From: Cliona cf. orientalis
Taxonomy: Eukaryota; Porifera; Demospongiae; Clionaida; Clionaidae
Length of the DNA: 64,000 nt
Assembly: GCA_963930775.1 (NCBI GenBank)
Contig: OZ005697.1
Coordinates: forward strand, 62,001-126,000
Direction: 5' to 3'
This document shows positions 33,807 through 45,315 of this stretch, in pieces. Positions within the stretch are counted from its first letter, which is position 1; every line of letters starts with the position of its first letter. The translations under genes and the position numbers were made by a program. The notes beneath the pieces were generated by a model. That model saw nothing but the letters and a program-made list of their open reading frames with translations. It was not told the DNA's origin and did not search any database.

Positions 33807-35825
33807 TCAGAAGTCATCATCAGAGCCGGGCTGTAGGTGCTGGTCATCATGGAGGCCATCTCCTAGTGCCCCCTCTCCCTCATCTTCTCCTTCCTCCAGG
33901 TCAAGACCACTGCCAGTCGAGAGGGAGCCACCTGACTCATCCTGAAACATAGTGAGTAGTAATGTTATCAGTGCAGTGAGTGCTAATGCTCTTACATCAT
34001 CCGTGGCTATGTCATCCCCTCCAGTCATTGAGCCTATCACTCGAGCCTCATCTATAAAAGTGAAAGTATAGAATATCTGATGAGAGAGGGAGGGGGGGTA
34101 AGGTGTTAATTATTATGCACCCCGTTTTCCTCCTGGCATGGCTCTGGGGTAAGCCCCTACAATATCTGCCTCATCTCCAAACTCGTCCCCTCCCATCAGT
34201 AGCATCTTGTCGCTGATAAAGTCATCTTCTCTCATTCTCTTCTCAGCCTCAGCCATTCGAAGCTGAACCTTACGCAACGAACTTTCAGTCTCCTAAAAAT
34301 CAAGACTTCATTAGTCTGGCTACCAATTTATACTTAGAAATTTTTTTGCTCACTTCCATTCTGTCTCTCTCTGCCTTGTGGTACTCATCGAGCTGCTGCT
34401 CCAGGTACGACACGTTGCACTGTTTCTCCACGTAGCTCTGATATTGCCGACTCAGCTCTTCCTCGAGTCTCTCGTACTCGTCCATGAACGCTGGTCTGAC
34501 GTTGGCCAGGCTGCGGAGACGCTTCTGGTTCCTCTCCAACTCTTGCTTTTTCTTCTCTATCTTCATCTCAAGGTTGGCCTCATCGCTGGCCAAGTTATCC
34601 AAACGATGACTCACACGCTGAATCTCAGTCTATCAGCGAAAAAAGTAATAATATTACGTATAATTTATTATACCTATACATGTATATACGGCTCAAAATT
34701 ATGAACTATTTCTGCAGTAGCTAGCTAGTGGGCAAGAATATGGTAGAGTACATGTTAGAAGATTTACATTGACTGTATTGATGGACTGGTGGACTCCTTC
34801 CTCTAGCTTGTCCATCTCCACGGGACGAGAGATCGCCAGTTTACGAGCTTCCTGCAAAATAAATTCATTTAATATTTCTTTCTACCTCTAAATTATTTTG
34901 TACGGACAGACATACCCTGAGAGCCACTTCTTGCCTCAGTAGCTCATAAAGCTTAGCTCCTTTGGATGTGATCTGTGACGCTAGCTGACGACAAGCCTTC
35001 AGATCAGTTGCCTAAGGGAAAACACAATACAATGATATCAAATCAACCTAGATCATGGTAGTCAGTATGAACATACTTTGCTGGATATTTCCACAGCACT
35101 AGAGCCTAGCTCACCACTGCTGTCCTGAAATACATTGCATACTTCAATGAAGTTGTGGAGTTATGGAAAAAACCAATGTTGCCATGATGTTACCCTATCC
35201 AGTTGGTTCGTTTTCATTGCTGAGTAGAGGAGAGAGGCAATCTTGAGCAGCTCCTTCACTGCATAGCCATCCGCCATGTACAGCTTCTTAGTATTCAGTT
35301 TAATGTGTGCCTTGCTCGCCTAATGACAACAAAGAAGATAAATACAAAGTCCCAACAGACACCACTGTGCATGCAGGGATGATTCAATATTCACAGTTCA
35401 GAAATTATTACAATGTTACCATAAACTGTGCCAGGGATTGGATGAATATCACTCTGTCCTGCTCGGTATCTACATCACTAGGAAGATCGGCCATGGGGTC
35501 GTATCTGCAATAATAATATTATTCGTAGTAAATAATATCATAATAATTATTATTATGGTGCATATCCAAAGGATTTCTCTGGGATATCTGACCTATTGAC
35601 AAGCCAGATAAGTATTTCTGCCACCAGAGGAAAGTTGGGTGTTCTGAAGTTCTCCATCGATATGAGCCGTGGGTACCCAAGAGCACGCATCATCTCAGTG
35701 AAATCTGGAGAAGAAAGCATAAAGGTAGGGAGAAGTATTCTAAATGAAGCACATCTTCGTTCTGCTTCTCTCTCTAGATGCTAGTTGCTATGATCGCACT
35801 TACTTCTTAAATCTCTGTACGACAT
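33807..35825 (-). CDS. CLUAP1: Clusterin-associated protein 1 / IFT38
   Basis: Intraflagellar transport complex B subunit needed to build cilia. The first exon encodes MSYRDLR and joins the next, which reads [20 protein letters not shown]-like sequence with a calponin-homology-like fold. A later exon carries a [12 protein letters not shown]-like stretch. The coiled-coil exon 34300-34614 is diagnostic ([60 protein letters not shown]). The acidic C-terminus contains [11 protein letters not shown] and ends GSDDDF, matching the family tail. About nine short exons. Head to head with the TMEM249-like gene, sharing a 203-bp promoter that contains an X-box. Confidence 0.95.
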
Positions 35826-35913
35826 CTTTTCTTATGATTCTGACTCGAATCGGCCGGCCGAGGGATGACGCTCAACGCGGAGAAGACAATTGTACAAAGA
35901 TAATGATTGATCG

Positions 35914-35927
35914 GTTACCATAGCAAC
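35914..35927. promoter_or_regulatory. X-box (RFX site) in the CLUAP1/TMEM249-like promoter
   Basis: GTTACC-AT-AGCAAC, a full match to RYYNYY-N2-RRNRAC with two near-symmetric halves. It lies 89 bp upstream of the CLUAP1 ATG and 100 bp upstream of the plus-strand ATG. IFT genes are classic RFX targets. Function here is inferred. Confidence 0.75.
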
Positions 35928-36027
35928 TATTAGCGTAGTCATGACCGGGACTTCCCCCTTGCACAGCTGTAAATTTTTTTGCAATCAATGAATTTATTGC
36001 AGCTTGGATGTATTAAAGAGTTGAGTG

Positions 36028-37176
36028 ATGGGTATCTTTAGTGAGTGGCGTCTGTTGGCCGATCCTGAGGTGCTGCTGGAGGAATGCATCAATGCCAATC
36101 CATTCCATCCCTTCCAAGTGCCAGACACTGACAGCAATGGCTTGGCATCCCAGCAAGCACAAGGCAAGAACTTCTATGGAAATCTTTTCTTGACAATAAT
36201 AAATAATTTTTAATGCTATACATTAACATGCACCCTAGTGTATGTATACAGCTGTCGATTCAATCGCTTCTATGCTGCTCTTCTGATGATTGTGCTGAGT
36301 CTTCTCTTCATCATCATATGGCCAGCCGCAGGTGGAGACACGGTACATGGCATACTTACTACCTTCAGTTACTAAAATTGATTAAACCTTAAAATTATCA
36401 TGGTTCAGGATGGAAATATTACAACAAAAAATGCATATTTCCTTTGATTTTCTTACGATCCAAACTATGACCCCTCCTTCCTATACCCTCTGGTATTACA
36501 GGAATATTTGCTGTTTGGATTTGCTTCGCTGGTGCTGAGTGTGTATGTGTGTGTGGAGTACTTTAGTGTGAGGAGGCTGGTCCTTGACGCAGACACTCAC
36601 CACTACAGTGTCTACAAGGGACACACGCTCATAGCAACCGAGCACTGTCACAACATCTACATCAGGATGCTCACAAAATCATCCGGTACGCGCTATACTA
36701 AGTAGCTAGCAAATTCTTATTTAATTTGGAAAAAAAATCTCAGAGTGAATGTGGCATTTTTGAATGTTACTATTTAAGGCTCTCAGTCTATCAGTTACTA
36801 CCTGGTGCTGGATGGGGTTGGCCTGGAGGCTCCGATACATCTCACAAACGGAACCACTAACAAAAAGGTACCTCGGTCTTCACCCTTGCACTATTTAATA
36901 GTGACATCTTATTCCATTCCATAGAAGCTTCGTCACTTGGCCCACGTCCTAACCAGCAATCTCAGCCTCAACTATTTTGATGTGCACGATACATCCAAGC
37001 ATCGTATCCTCACAAAAATAACTTAAATTTCCATGCCAGCCAAGTAGATATTAGTAGATATTATTAACAATCTACTCACATTATTATTTCCTGAAAAGTT
37101 TTTTTTGTCTAGATATCGTACGTCATAGGAGGCCACAGTTGGCCACCACTGCTGCCATAGAGGGTCATGAGGAATA
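36028..37176 (+). CDS. TMEM249-like two-pass membrane protein
   Basis: Seven exons: 36028-36163, 36239-36342, 36502-36685, 36779-36867, 36925-37003, 37113-37176, with the first intron using a GC donor. The product starts MGIFSEWRLLADPEVLLEEC. It has two hydrophobic segments (ALLMIVLSLLFIIIWPAA and YLLFGFASLVLSVYVCVEYF), then a beta-rich cytoplasmic-like part (RRLVLDADTHHYSVYKGHTL, HNIYIRMLTKSSG, SYYLVLDGVGLEAP) and LRHLAHVLTSNLSLNYFD. This layout resembles TMEM249, described as a CatSper sperm-channel subunit, but I judge by overall pattern and am not sure. The shared X-box with CLUAP1 fits a ciliary or flagellar role. Its stop is 38 bp from the ZGPAT stop on the other strand. Confidence 0.6.
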
Positions 37177-37214
37177 GAAGATGGACAGACAGAGAGATAG
37201 TGACCTATTAGCTG

Positions 37215-40200
37215 CTAGAACACAGACAGTTTTCTCCGTTCACTTTTTGAAGTTATGCTTTTCTCGATCCTTTGTTCTTCTCTTTGTAGCTGACTCAGCT
37301 GTTTCTCCACAGCACTCAGTTTCTCCTTCACATGTCCCTCCATCTGCTTATCTCCATTCCTAAAAATCAATTATCATCAATAATAATTATTACTATTAAA
37401 TAGCATTTTCCGGTAGGGACTATCGGGGCTAGACGGTGTCAGGAGTACCCCCTCTGGCACATGCAGCTGAAAACTGCACATGGTCCTGGGCATATATGGC
37501 TTAGGGGTCGCCCAGGTTCCTCCCTCGAATACTCCCCCTCCTGGATAAAGCCTGGTAATCCACCATAGGCTGACTTCGGTCCCCTGTGACTGTGACACAA
37601 AAGCCTAACTGGCTGCAGTAATGTCTGCAGTGTACCCTGACCAACGTTCCAGCCTAGAGCTCGGAAGGTCGACGGGAGGATGGGGTTATTTTTTTTTTTT
37701 CATTTTATCAAAAAATGCATCCCTCATCGTAGCCTGCTATAATTATGCCATTTCTTGAAATTATAATGTCACAATCATGGGATAATGTGGCTAGTATGCA
37801 TGAATTCTTGCAATAGCGATTTTGGGCTCAACCGCCAAATTTAATTTCCGCAAATATTTCTGGCTATACGATATAATTATCTTACTTTCCCTGATGCCTC
37901 CTGAGTGTTTGTTGCAGTGACAGTCTTCTCTTCTTCACTGCTTTCATCTCCTCTTGCACTTTAAACAGCTAAAGGGAATGTGAAACATCAATTATGGGGG
38001 CATCCTCCAGACAAAAATTAATTACAATTTTGGACAGATACAATAATTATTACTAACATTCACCTACCCTAACGTTGAGATTATCTGATTTTGCTGCTTT
38101 GGGCTGTTTCTGCTGTGAACCAGAAGCCTCTCCACTAGACTTCACTAGACACCACAATAAAAGCAAATTTAGCGCCATGACATCATTATGATGTCACACA
38201 ATATCTTACTTTTCTTGAATATTTTTGTGTTTAGGAATTCAAACATGTCCATCTTTTTCTCTTCGGTGGCTGCCTTTATCTCGGCCGCCTTCTCCCTCTT
38301 TCTCCTTCTCTTCCTCTGTCTCTCTGTGTCCACTCCTCGAAGCTTCTTCCTCTCCCTCATCTCGGCACAAACATCCAGGGACTTACCCGCCGGAAGAATC
38401 ACTATCTCCACCGGCTCAACGCGACCCTGACTGCTCTTACCAAGACCTTGACTGAACCAGTTCACAAAATTAATTAGCATGACAAAATTGATAATATTAT
38501 ATTTTTAGAGAGTGATTCTAGAGGGATATGCATATAAAAATGAGCTGTGGATACTTACCCTGGAACATAGCCCATCTTAGCCAGCAGCTTGGAGCCAAAT
38601 CCCTGAGCACCACAAGATATATTGTCAAGAAGTTAAAAAATTAATTAATAATAATTTAGTGTCCCTCACAGTTGTGTGCTTCTCCCACTCTCCGAGAGGT
38701 CTGTGTGAGCCACGAGGCTCCCCTCCTAACACCCTCACACCCTCCACACCATCACCACCATCACCATCCTCAGCAGCATCACTGATATCAACATCACCAG
38801 AGTCACTACTCACAGAATCACTGTCATCCGACGATTCTAACGATCATTAATATTGTGCATTATAAATGGCCAAAAAACATGTAGATTTTGTTACCCATGG
38901 GGTAGACACAGTCTGGTGACAGATCAGCTTGCAAGTTGAGATCAGTATAGCGCACACTGAACTGCTCCCCCATAGACCTACATGTGGACATAGCAAGGCC
39001 AGAATAATAATTTGACTTAGCCCCCTGAATCTTGAAAACATGTTTAAAATATATTTCATGAGCTATAGAAAATTCAATTTTTTTGAAAATTTTGGCAACT
39101 TGGTAGAGTACAGTGTATAATTTTTAGTCCATTTTACACAATTCCCCACATTTAGTTCGGGGTTAGCCCACTTTGCTTCTGAGCCCTTCAATTATTCACA
39201 AGCATATCTACAAGATTAGTAGGGAGAGAGACACAGAACTGACTCACTGGATGATTGCTGGGTGCCAAAGGTCATCTGAATGCTTCGCCAAACACTTTCC
39301 ACCAATATGAGCTAAACTGAAAAAATGGACGATAAGAATTAAATTTTTCATCAAAATTCTATTTCAAAATTCTAGGTCTCTACCTGTAGTCATGGTCATG
39401 GTAGGCATGTAGCTGAGACACAGGCACCACCAGGCCATGAGAAAACTTGCAATCCTCGTCGGAGAATTTACAGCTTCCATCCATGAAGAAGGGACAGGGC
39501 CTCATGCCAGCGTAGAGAGGCTGGGTGAACAAAACACGAACCTAGGAGAAAGGGGGAGAGAGAGGGAGAGAGAGAGGGTAATGGTGGGATGTATAGTACC
39601 CTCACTCCACAACGTTACCTTTACTTCATCGCCTTCTTCATCTTGTAATTCAACGCAGAGCACCATGGCATTGTGGTAGTTGACCGAGCCCCACGACTGC
39701 ACATGACCCCATCATTGATCAAAATCCAATCATCAATGGAGAAGGTCATTTTTTCAAAATATCATCTAACCTCTTTCAGTGGAGCACGGCACTTCATTCC
39801 AGCCACCTCTGTCTCCTCATCCCCCTCATCTGCAGTGCTAGCCACGCCTACTTGCTCCTCCCCCTCCTCCGCCTCTGTCGGATGTAGCATGACTAGTAGC
39901 CGCTGTTTCTTCAGCTCCACAAGGCTCTCTGTACACGCAGATAGAATTGGTCGATAATATAATATTCGCAGATGGAATTGTTCGAGGTCTGTGGATTATC
40001 ATCACAGCAGCTTACCCTCAGTGAGTGCGATCAACTGGGAGAGATCATCATGGAGCTGCTGTATATCCTGGCCTCCATTCTCTAGCTGCGCCTCCACGCC
40101 ATGAAGCTGCCAGGAGAAATATATGCGATCGATCAAGCCAACTGATGGAGTTGGCTTAGTTACCTGAGTTTTGTATGTGTCAATTTGAAGCTCCAATTCT

Positions 40201-40226
40201 CTCTCCTGTTCCAACAAGCCCTCCAT
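37215..40226 (-). CDS. ZGPAT: Zinc finger CCCH-type and G-patch protein
   Basis: Nuclear protein; the human version represses transcription through NuRD and also touches splicing via its G-patch. Start at 40226 (MEGLLEQERELELQIDTYKT), a coiled coil. Then MVLCVELQDEEGDEVKVRVL and a tudor-like region, the CCCH finger CPFFMDGSCKFSDEDCKFSH, and LAHIGGKCLAKHSDDLWHPA with FSVRYTDLNLQADLSPDCVY. The acidic stretch (SSDDSDSVSSDSGDVD) precedes the G-patch GFGSKLLAKMGYVPGQGLGK. RVEPVEIVILPAGKSLDVCA follows, then a basic region RQRKRRRKREKAAEIKAATE and a C-terminal coiled coil ending RRKLSVF. The final exon is 37215 to about 37362. The intron before it contains a long interspersed repeat. Confidence 0.95.
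37397..37761 (-). repeat. Interspersed repeat R, copy 1 (uninterrupted), in a ZGPAT intron
   Basis: Read on the minus strand, this 365-bp segment matches the sequence at 53611-55192 piece by piece: ATTTCAAGAAATGGCATAAT at one end, an A-rich run, then ACCCCATCCTCCCGTCGAC, GAACGTTGGTCAGGGTACAC, GGGGACCGAAGTCAGCCTAT, CATATATGCCCAGGACCATG, and CTATTTA at the other end. Here the repeat is continuous, whereas the second copy is split by an insertion. No intact frame of known family. Confidence 0.85.
37811..37870. mobile_element. Solo end of a CCGTATAGCC-type MITE
   Basis: CAATAGCGATTTTGGGCTCA through GGCTATACG matches the right end of the element at 50821-51038 with a few changes. No left end is visible, so this is a fragment. 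Confidence 0.6.
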
Positions 40227-40294
40227 ATTAAATTTTACGAGCCTCCAATGATATTTTCGCGTTTTTAGAGAAAACATAACGCAGCATGTGGTAT

Positions 40295-40307
40295 GGTAAA
40301 GGTCGTT
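40295..40307 (+). promoter_or_regulatory. GGTAAAGGTCGTT motif, ZGPAT/SLF2-like promoter
   Basis: Variant of the motif found at the EIF3G/SPOUT1 and MRPS16/MKKS promoters. It lies between the ZGPAT start (40226) and the SLF2-like start. If it is a promoter element, the upstream in-frame ATG at 40286 is less likely to be used than the ATG at 40328. Confidence 0.5.
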
Positions 40308-40327
40308 TTGAGGAGAAATGTGCAGCC

Positions 40328-42352
40328 ATGTCTTCTGACTCTGACTCGAACCACAGCTTTCTCTCGGAGCACAGCGATGGAGGAGATTTGCCCATCTTCC
40401 CGACCTTCTCCTCTCCCACCAAGAAGGAGGAGCCGGCAGCAGCGCCCTCAGGCAGCTCAGTGACCTCTCCAGGCGGACTGATAACAGCTGCACTCTCAGG
40501 TGCCTCCATCAGCACCCCAGAGAAGAGGCCGCTCCCTCCATCAGGCTCTGATCTCGACCATTTCTCACCTCACCACACGCGTACCGACAAGAAGACGCTG
40601 GAGCACACTCGTAAGCTGGCCAGGAAGGCCGAGGAACTAGGAAAAAGGATCAAAATAAAGAGAGAGAGAGATGAAAAGGTCGATAATGGGCCAGTACAGT
40701 TAATAAGAATACACCCCTGTTGAGGAACACTTTTCCAGTTCCCCTGAAGACAAGTAATCGGATAAATTTCCCCCAGAAGACGTAATTAAAATGGAGGCAG
40801 TGACCCCCAAGACATCGTTAAAATGCACCATTTTACCCCCAGAACATCATTAAAATAGCCTCAACACCCCTCAAGACTTCATCAAGTCAAGCTACCCCCT
40901 CAGGATACAATTATCGTTCCTCAACAGGGGTGTATCTTTATTAACTGGAATAGCCCAATAATATTATTGCCAAAACTTTTTGTTGTCCATCACTGTTAAT
41001 TGTAGTTTTAATATTTGCAGGTTGACAAGTATATCCGTTGTGGAGGTGTACGTGCCCTCTCGGATGAGTGGGAGGAGACTAACAGGCGAGAGGCGTCCCT
41101 GTCTGATTGTGGGGATAACGAGGGGACAGTCGGTGGGTCAACGTCAGCGGCTGACAGAGATCTTCAGTCGTTCCTGCCCAAAAAACCTCCGGGACAGCCA
41201 TTCTTTGTCAAACCACCTGACTTCATCACAGAGCTCTACCCTCCAGGCTACGAGGATGACCCTGCTAATAATACCTCCATGTTTGCCAATGTCGAGGATA
41301 ATTTGCTGACTCAGCAAGATCCCGCCATACTCAAGACGGTGATATGTGGCGAGTGGTTGAAACTATGCTACCTCCACAAGCCCTGCCCCCCTCTCGTATG
41401 GCAGTGGCTCTTTCAGGTCATGTGCCGGTCACATGATAGCGAGCTGAGCAGTGGTGCCTTTCGATCTCTCACCTCTCTCATCCAAATCGCGAAGCAGCGC
41501 CAAGATGTGTCATCAATTCTCATCCCGCCTCTCTCTGATCTCACTGATATTCTCGTTCACCTAGGGGCTGCCCCATCGTCAGTCGCGGCTGGCTCTCTCT
41601 GCCAAGCAATGGAAGAAGATAGCGTATTCGATGTTGCCTCACCGATACAAAATCTCTCCCATCTTCTCCAGTATTTAACCATGTGTGTCAAATGCGGCCA
41701 CGAAGAGTGCTACAGCGTGCAAGAAGTCGAAACACTTATCGTTCTGTTCGTGCAAATGTCGCTAGACCATCGCATCTGTGGTGAGCCTATACAATACCAC
41801 GTGTCTCTGTGTATTGCTGCACTGGTGTCTTCAGTGAGCAGCGAGCAGTGGGCCGCCTTGCTAGTAAGATTGGTCGTCAGAATCACCTCCCTCTCGGAGC
41901 ACCACCACGACAAACTCTACATCACTTACCTGATGTCCGGTACTTCACAGTGCCTGCATCAACTCCAGAGAGAGCTGTGTCGTAAGAGTCTAGAGCAGCT
42001 CACGGAAGTGGAGGAATCGAAAGCCAATGACTGTGCTCTGATTCGCCACGTGGTTGAGTACTTCTTGGGTCGACAGCGCTCTGATTCGTTCGAAGAGTAT
42101 TACACAATGTTCTCTGTGTTCAGCCTTGTTGCCCTCTATATGCACCCCTCCGTGATAGAGTGGCCCTCGAGTCAGGAAAAGAAGGAGCTGTCCAAGCTGC
42201 TGGGCACTCTCCACACCTCTAGGATTCGTGATAACCCAGATCACCCAGAGAGAAGCGTTGTCAAGGACCTCGTGATAAGAATCATGCTGGAGGTAAACAC
42301 ACAGAAAGACAAGACTAGCAAACAAGAAAGCCTCTTTGCCTACATGCCATAA
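40328..42352 (+). CDS. SLF2/FAM178-like protein (SMC5/6 localisation factor)
   Basis: Two exons, 40328-40678 and 41021-42352, give a protein of about 560 residues. The N-terminus is Ser/Pro-rich and disordered (MSSDSDSNHSFLSEHSDGGD), followed by a basic helix (LARKAEELGKRIKIKRERDE). The second exon is a helical, HEAT-like domain: FVKPPDFITELYPPGYEDDP, ILKTVICGEWLKLCYLHKPC, VWQWLFQVMCRSHDSELSSG, LIQIAKQRQDVSSILIPPLS and VIEWPSSQEKKELSKLLGTL. The pattern recalls the conserved C-terminal domain of FAM178A/SLF2, which brings SMC5/6 to damaged DNA. That match is from memory of the family's shape and is moderate. An in-frame ATG at 40286 would add 14 residues. The single intron is filled by an inverted-repeat element. 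Confidence 0.6.
40687..40957. mobile_element. MITE family 1, copy in the SLF2-like intron
   Basis: Termini TGGGCCAGTACAGTTAATAA and TTAACTGGAATAGCCCA, then inner arms ATACACCCCTGTTGAGGAAC and GTTCCTCAACAGGGGTGTAT. Length 271 bp, no ORF. The inverted counterpart is at 51567-51835. It occupies most of the 342-bp intron. Confidence 0.9.
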
Positions 42353-42373
42353 ACATTGTTATCATTAACAGCT

Positions 42374-42385
42374 CCCCCCCCCCCC

Positions 42386-42416
<31 letters not shown>
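42374..42416. repeat. Poly-C tract followed by (CA)n
   Basis: About 29 C in a row and then CACACACACACACA, 20 bases after the SLF2-like stop codon. Poly-C runs this long are error-prone in assembly, so the length is uncertain. Confidence 0.9.
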
Positions 42417-42875
42417 AACAAACATTATCCCTTTGGCTGTCATGTAATTTTGGACCTGCGCATGCGCACTATGTGGCATACGGGTGCGCGCGCGCGGGTG
42501 CCGTGTGCAGGTGTCTGGCTCCATGTGGTCGTGTTTCCCATAAACATTGCAGCCATCAATCAAGTCTAGGCCCTCCTTCTTTACTATCAACACAACCACA
42601 CACGAGTCAATTTCACACGCACTGCACCGCGCGGGACTTGCAGGTGCTGTTTTTGAATTTTTTTTAGCAGATCAAGCGCAGTGGATTTGCAGAGAAGGAG
42701 ATTTGGAGGGCTATCTTTTCCCTCCCAAGGAAAGTGAGCCCGGCTGTGTATTCGAGCGGCTAGTGTTGCGCAGATTGGCTGGCCTGGACAGTGAGTGGTT
42801 CTCGTCGATTGAGCGGGTGGATGGTGTTTGATCGCGTGGAGCTATCATCAGGACGGACGGAGACGAGGAGATTGT

Positions 42876-44040
42876 GAAAGATAAGTTGCACTTTTTTGTT
42901 TTTTTGTTACATTATTGCTGCGCGCCACTGTATTTTTTATTACGTTTTGGTGTAAGACTAATACCAGGGGAGGCTAGGCCCGTGCTAGGCTCACTAAGGC
43001 ACCGCAGATTTCTTGAGGATATGGGGAAGTGTGTATTTTCTAATAGGTTGGGTTAACTGTAGCTAGCTAGATCCCCGTGCTGGGCTCACCATGGCACCGT
43101 ACTATCCGGATCATAATGCAATTAATGGCGAGTCTGGAGGACCCGGCATAGACACGTTAGACCATACTTTCTAAGGTATCTATGCCCCTAGTCGTGAAAA
43201 TTAATAGTCATCGCTTTTTTCTCGAGCTGTGCCATTTTGTCAAATTTCGATTTGGTTTTCTGGAGGAAGTTCATCTGTCATCCTGCGCTGAGCAGCTGGT
43301 GTGTCCTCGACAAGCATCCATCATCCACTGACTAGCCGTGGCCAACTGATTTGTCTTCCACTCATCCAGCCTCGGTTGGGATCACTGCCCCTGCATTAAC
43401 GGTATGTGGAGCCGTAGGATGTTGGTGGTGATCTTGGCTGTAGACTTCTTGGGTGTTGGACACTTTAGTTGCCCCATGGCCTGTCAATGGATTGGCATTG
43501 CTTGTTGAAGACATATTAGTTGATTAGTGCAGTGATGACAGATGAGCTTCCTCCAGGGAAATAGAATTTGTCTCAGAATACATATCGGGACCGCATGTCT
43601 TCTGTGACTTTAGGTGTGCACGGCTCGAGTGAGAAGGGAATTGATGGCTCACATTGTTCCGTTGAGTTCAGCTGTGGTATGTATTGAGGGTATACCAGCT
43701 TATGCTGGGGTGGCAGTCCGCGGCTATTATTCCTGGTGTATGTCTGGCTCTCTTGCAGGGCAGTTTCGGCTGTGGTATGCATTGAGTATCACCAGCTTAT
43801 GCTGGGGTGGTAGTCTGCGGCTGTCATTTCTAGTGTATGTCTGGCTCTCTTGCCGGACAGTTGTTCTCGCAACAAAACAAACAAATGGGGGATTCTTTGC
43901 AACTTGTAGCTAGCTCACTAATATTTGGCAAATTGAATTTTCACACTTATTTGTTAGTGTATATGATCTGTATTTACTCTCTCTCCTCCTCTCGTTTCTG
44001 CAGGTATTTCGATGCCTGCAGAAACGAGCCAACCTGACTG
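42876..44040. repeat. Duplicated block, copy 1
   Basis: Shares ordered segments with 45316-46290: GAAAGATAAGTT at the start, TGTAGCTAGCTAG, GTGCTGGGCTCACCATGGCA, CCGGATCATAATGCAATTAA, GGAGGACCCGGCATAGACAC, GAGAAGGGAATTGATGGCTC, CCAGCTTATGCTGGGGTGG, and a terminal inverted repeat CTCGTTTCTGCAGGTAT...GATGCCTGCAGAAACGAG. A ~105-bp part (CTGTGGTATGtATTGAG to GTCTGGCTCTCTTGC) is itself duplicated here but not in copy 2. Confidence 0.8.
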
Positions 44041-44229
44041 GACAACTATTTCTCTACCAACCAGATCTTCACTTGATGGCCAGTTACGTGTGTTTTTTTG
44101 TGTGTGTGTGCATGGGGGGGGGGGGGTATTTTATGAGTTGACGACCATAATTTGCCTATTGTGTTTAGCAGCTTGCTGATTGCTTGTTGGCCTTCGAATA
44201 GAGTATTAGATTAGCAGCTCCCAAGTTGA

Positions 44230-44740
44230 AGGCAAGTCCTCAGTGAAGCAAATCCCAGAGTGTCATTCATGGTGAAGTGGTGAAGAAGCCCCCAGTGAAG
44301 CAAATCCCAGAGTGTCGCTCTAGGTGAGGTGGTGAACAGGTCCTCAGTGAAGCTAATCCCCAGATTATTTGCATCCTGGGTGAGGCTATCTGAGGTGAAG
44401 ACAAGTCCTCAGTGAAGCAAATCCTAGAGTGTTCATATTCTAGGCGAAGATGCCTGAGGTGATAAGGCCACAACGGAAGCAAGTCCTAGAGCGAAGTTAT
44501 TCTGGGTGAAGATGTCTGGGGTGAAGACAAGTCCTCAGCGAAGCAAGCCCTAGAGTGTTCACATTCTAGGTGAAGATATATGACTGAGGTGATAAGGCCA
44601 CAACGGAAGCAAGTCCTGAGTGCAATTAGTCTGGGTGAAGATGTCTGAGGTGAAGACAAGTCCTCAGTGAAGCAAATCCTGGAGTGTAATCATTCTAGGT
44701 GAAGATGTCTGGGGTGAAGTTATCGAGTCCTTAGTGAATG
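44230..44740. repeat. Minisatellite with GTGAAGACAAGTCCTCAGTG units
   Basis: Alternating units AAGTCCTCAGTGAAGCAAAT, TCCTAGAGTGTTCATATTCT, AGGTGAAGATGTCTGAGGTG and GATAAGGCCACAACGGAAGC. The higher-order period is about 120 bp and the repeats are degenerate. No continuous frame. Confidence 0.85.
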
Positions 44741-45315
44741 CAAGCACTAGATGACAAACTTGAGCTGAACAGCGATTTTCGATCTTCGGTTAACGTAAGT
44801 CACCTACAACATGGCAAGAGTGAATGGACCTTCAATGGGCAACGGTCGTCAAGTCGTAACTATTCTATGGTGCTTGTTGGATTGTGCTGTTGGTACTATG
44901 AAGATGTATGTATGATAAGAGATTCATGCAGTCCAATTTGATTTTAAAATCGCATTTTTAATTGCAAAATTTAAGCACATTTTTTGTGAACAGGTCAACA
45001 GTTCATTTTTTATCTCAAGAGGGAGAGCCATTGAATCATTTTTGCCCCAGGAAAATGATTTGATTTTATTCTATTTTGAATTTGCAGGCAGAAAAAGCCA
45101 GTGCGGTATTCTCATCCCCTCAGCTCCAGGGACAGGAGTGATTTTTTTCCCCTCGTGTGTACTTTTACTTCATTTTATGTAGATGGAGTATTCCTGCCCC
45201 CCCCCCCCCCCCCGACTCTCTCTCCCTCTCTGGCTAGTATCGTGACTGTTGATGTCAAGGAGATGGATATGGACTTGTGTCGATGTCATCAGTGGCTCTT
45301 ATCTTTGTGGACTTA

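Noticed and set aside
40286-40327. Upstream in-frame ATG for the SLF2-like gene
   Set aside because: The stretch contains the promoter-like GGTAAAGGTCGTT motif, and the next ATG begins a typical acidic Ser-rich start. Not excluded, only less likely.
42547-42831. Frame with GDLEGYLFPPKESEPG after an acceptor-like TTTTTTAGCAG
   Set aside because: No family match, no partner exon found, and it lies just after a poly-C tract. Noted only as part of the gene-free tract.
43573-43782. Similar short minus-strand frames at 43573-43782 and 45651-45881
   Set aside because: They resemble each other only because they lie in the duplicated block. The similarity follows the DNA, with frame breaks between copies, so coding is not supported.
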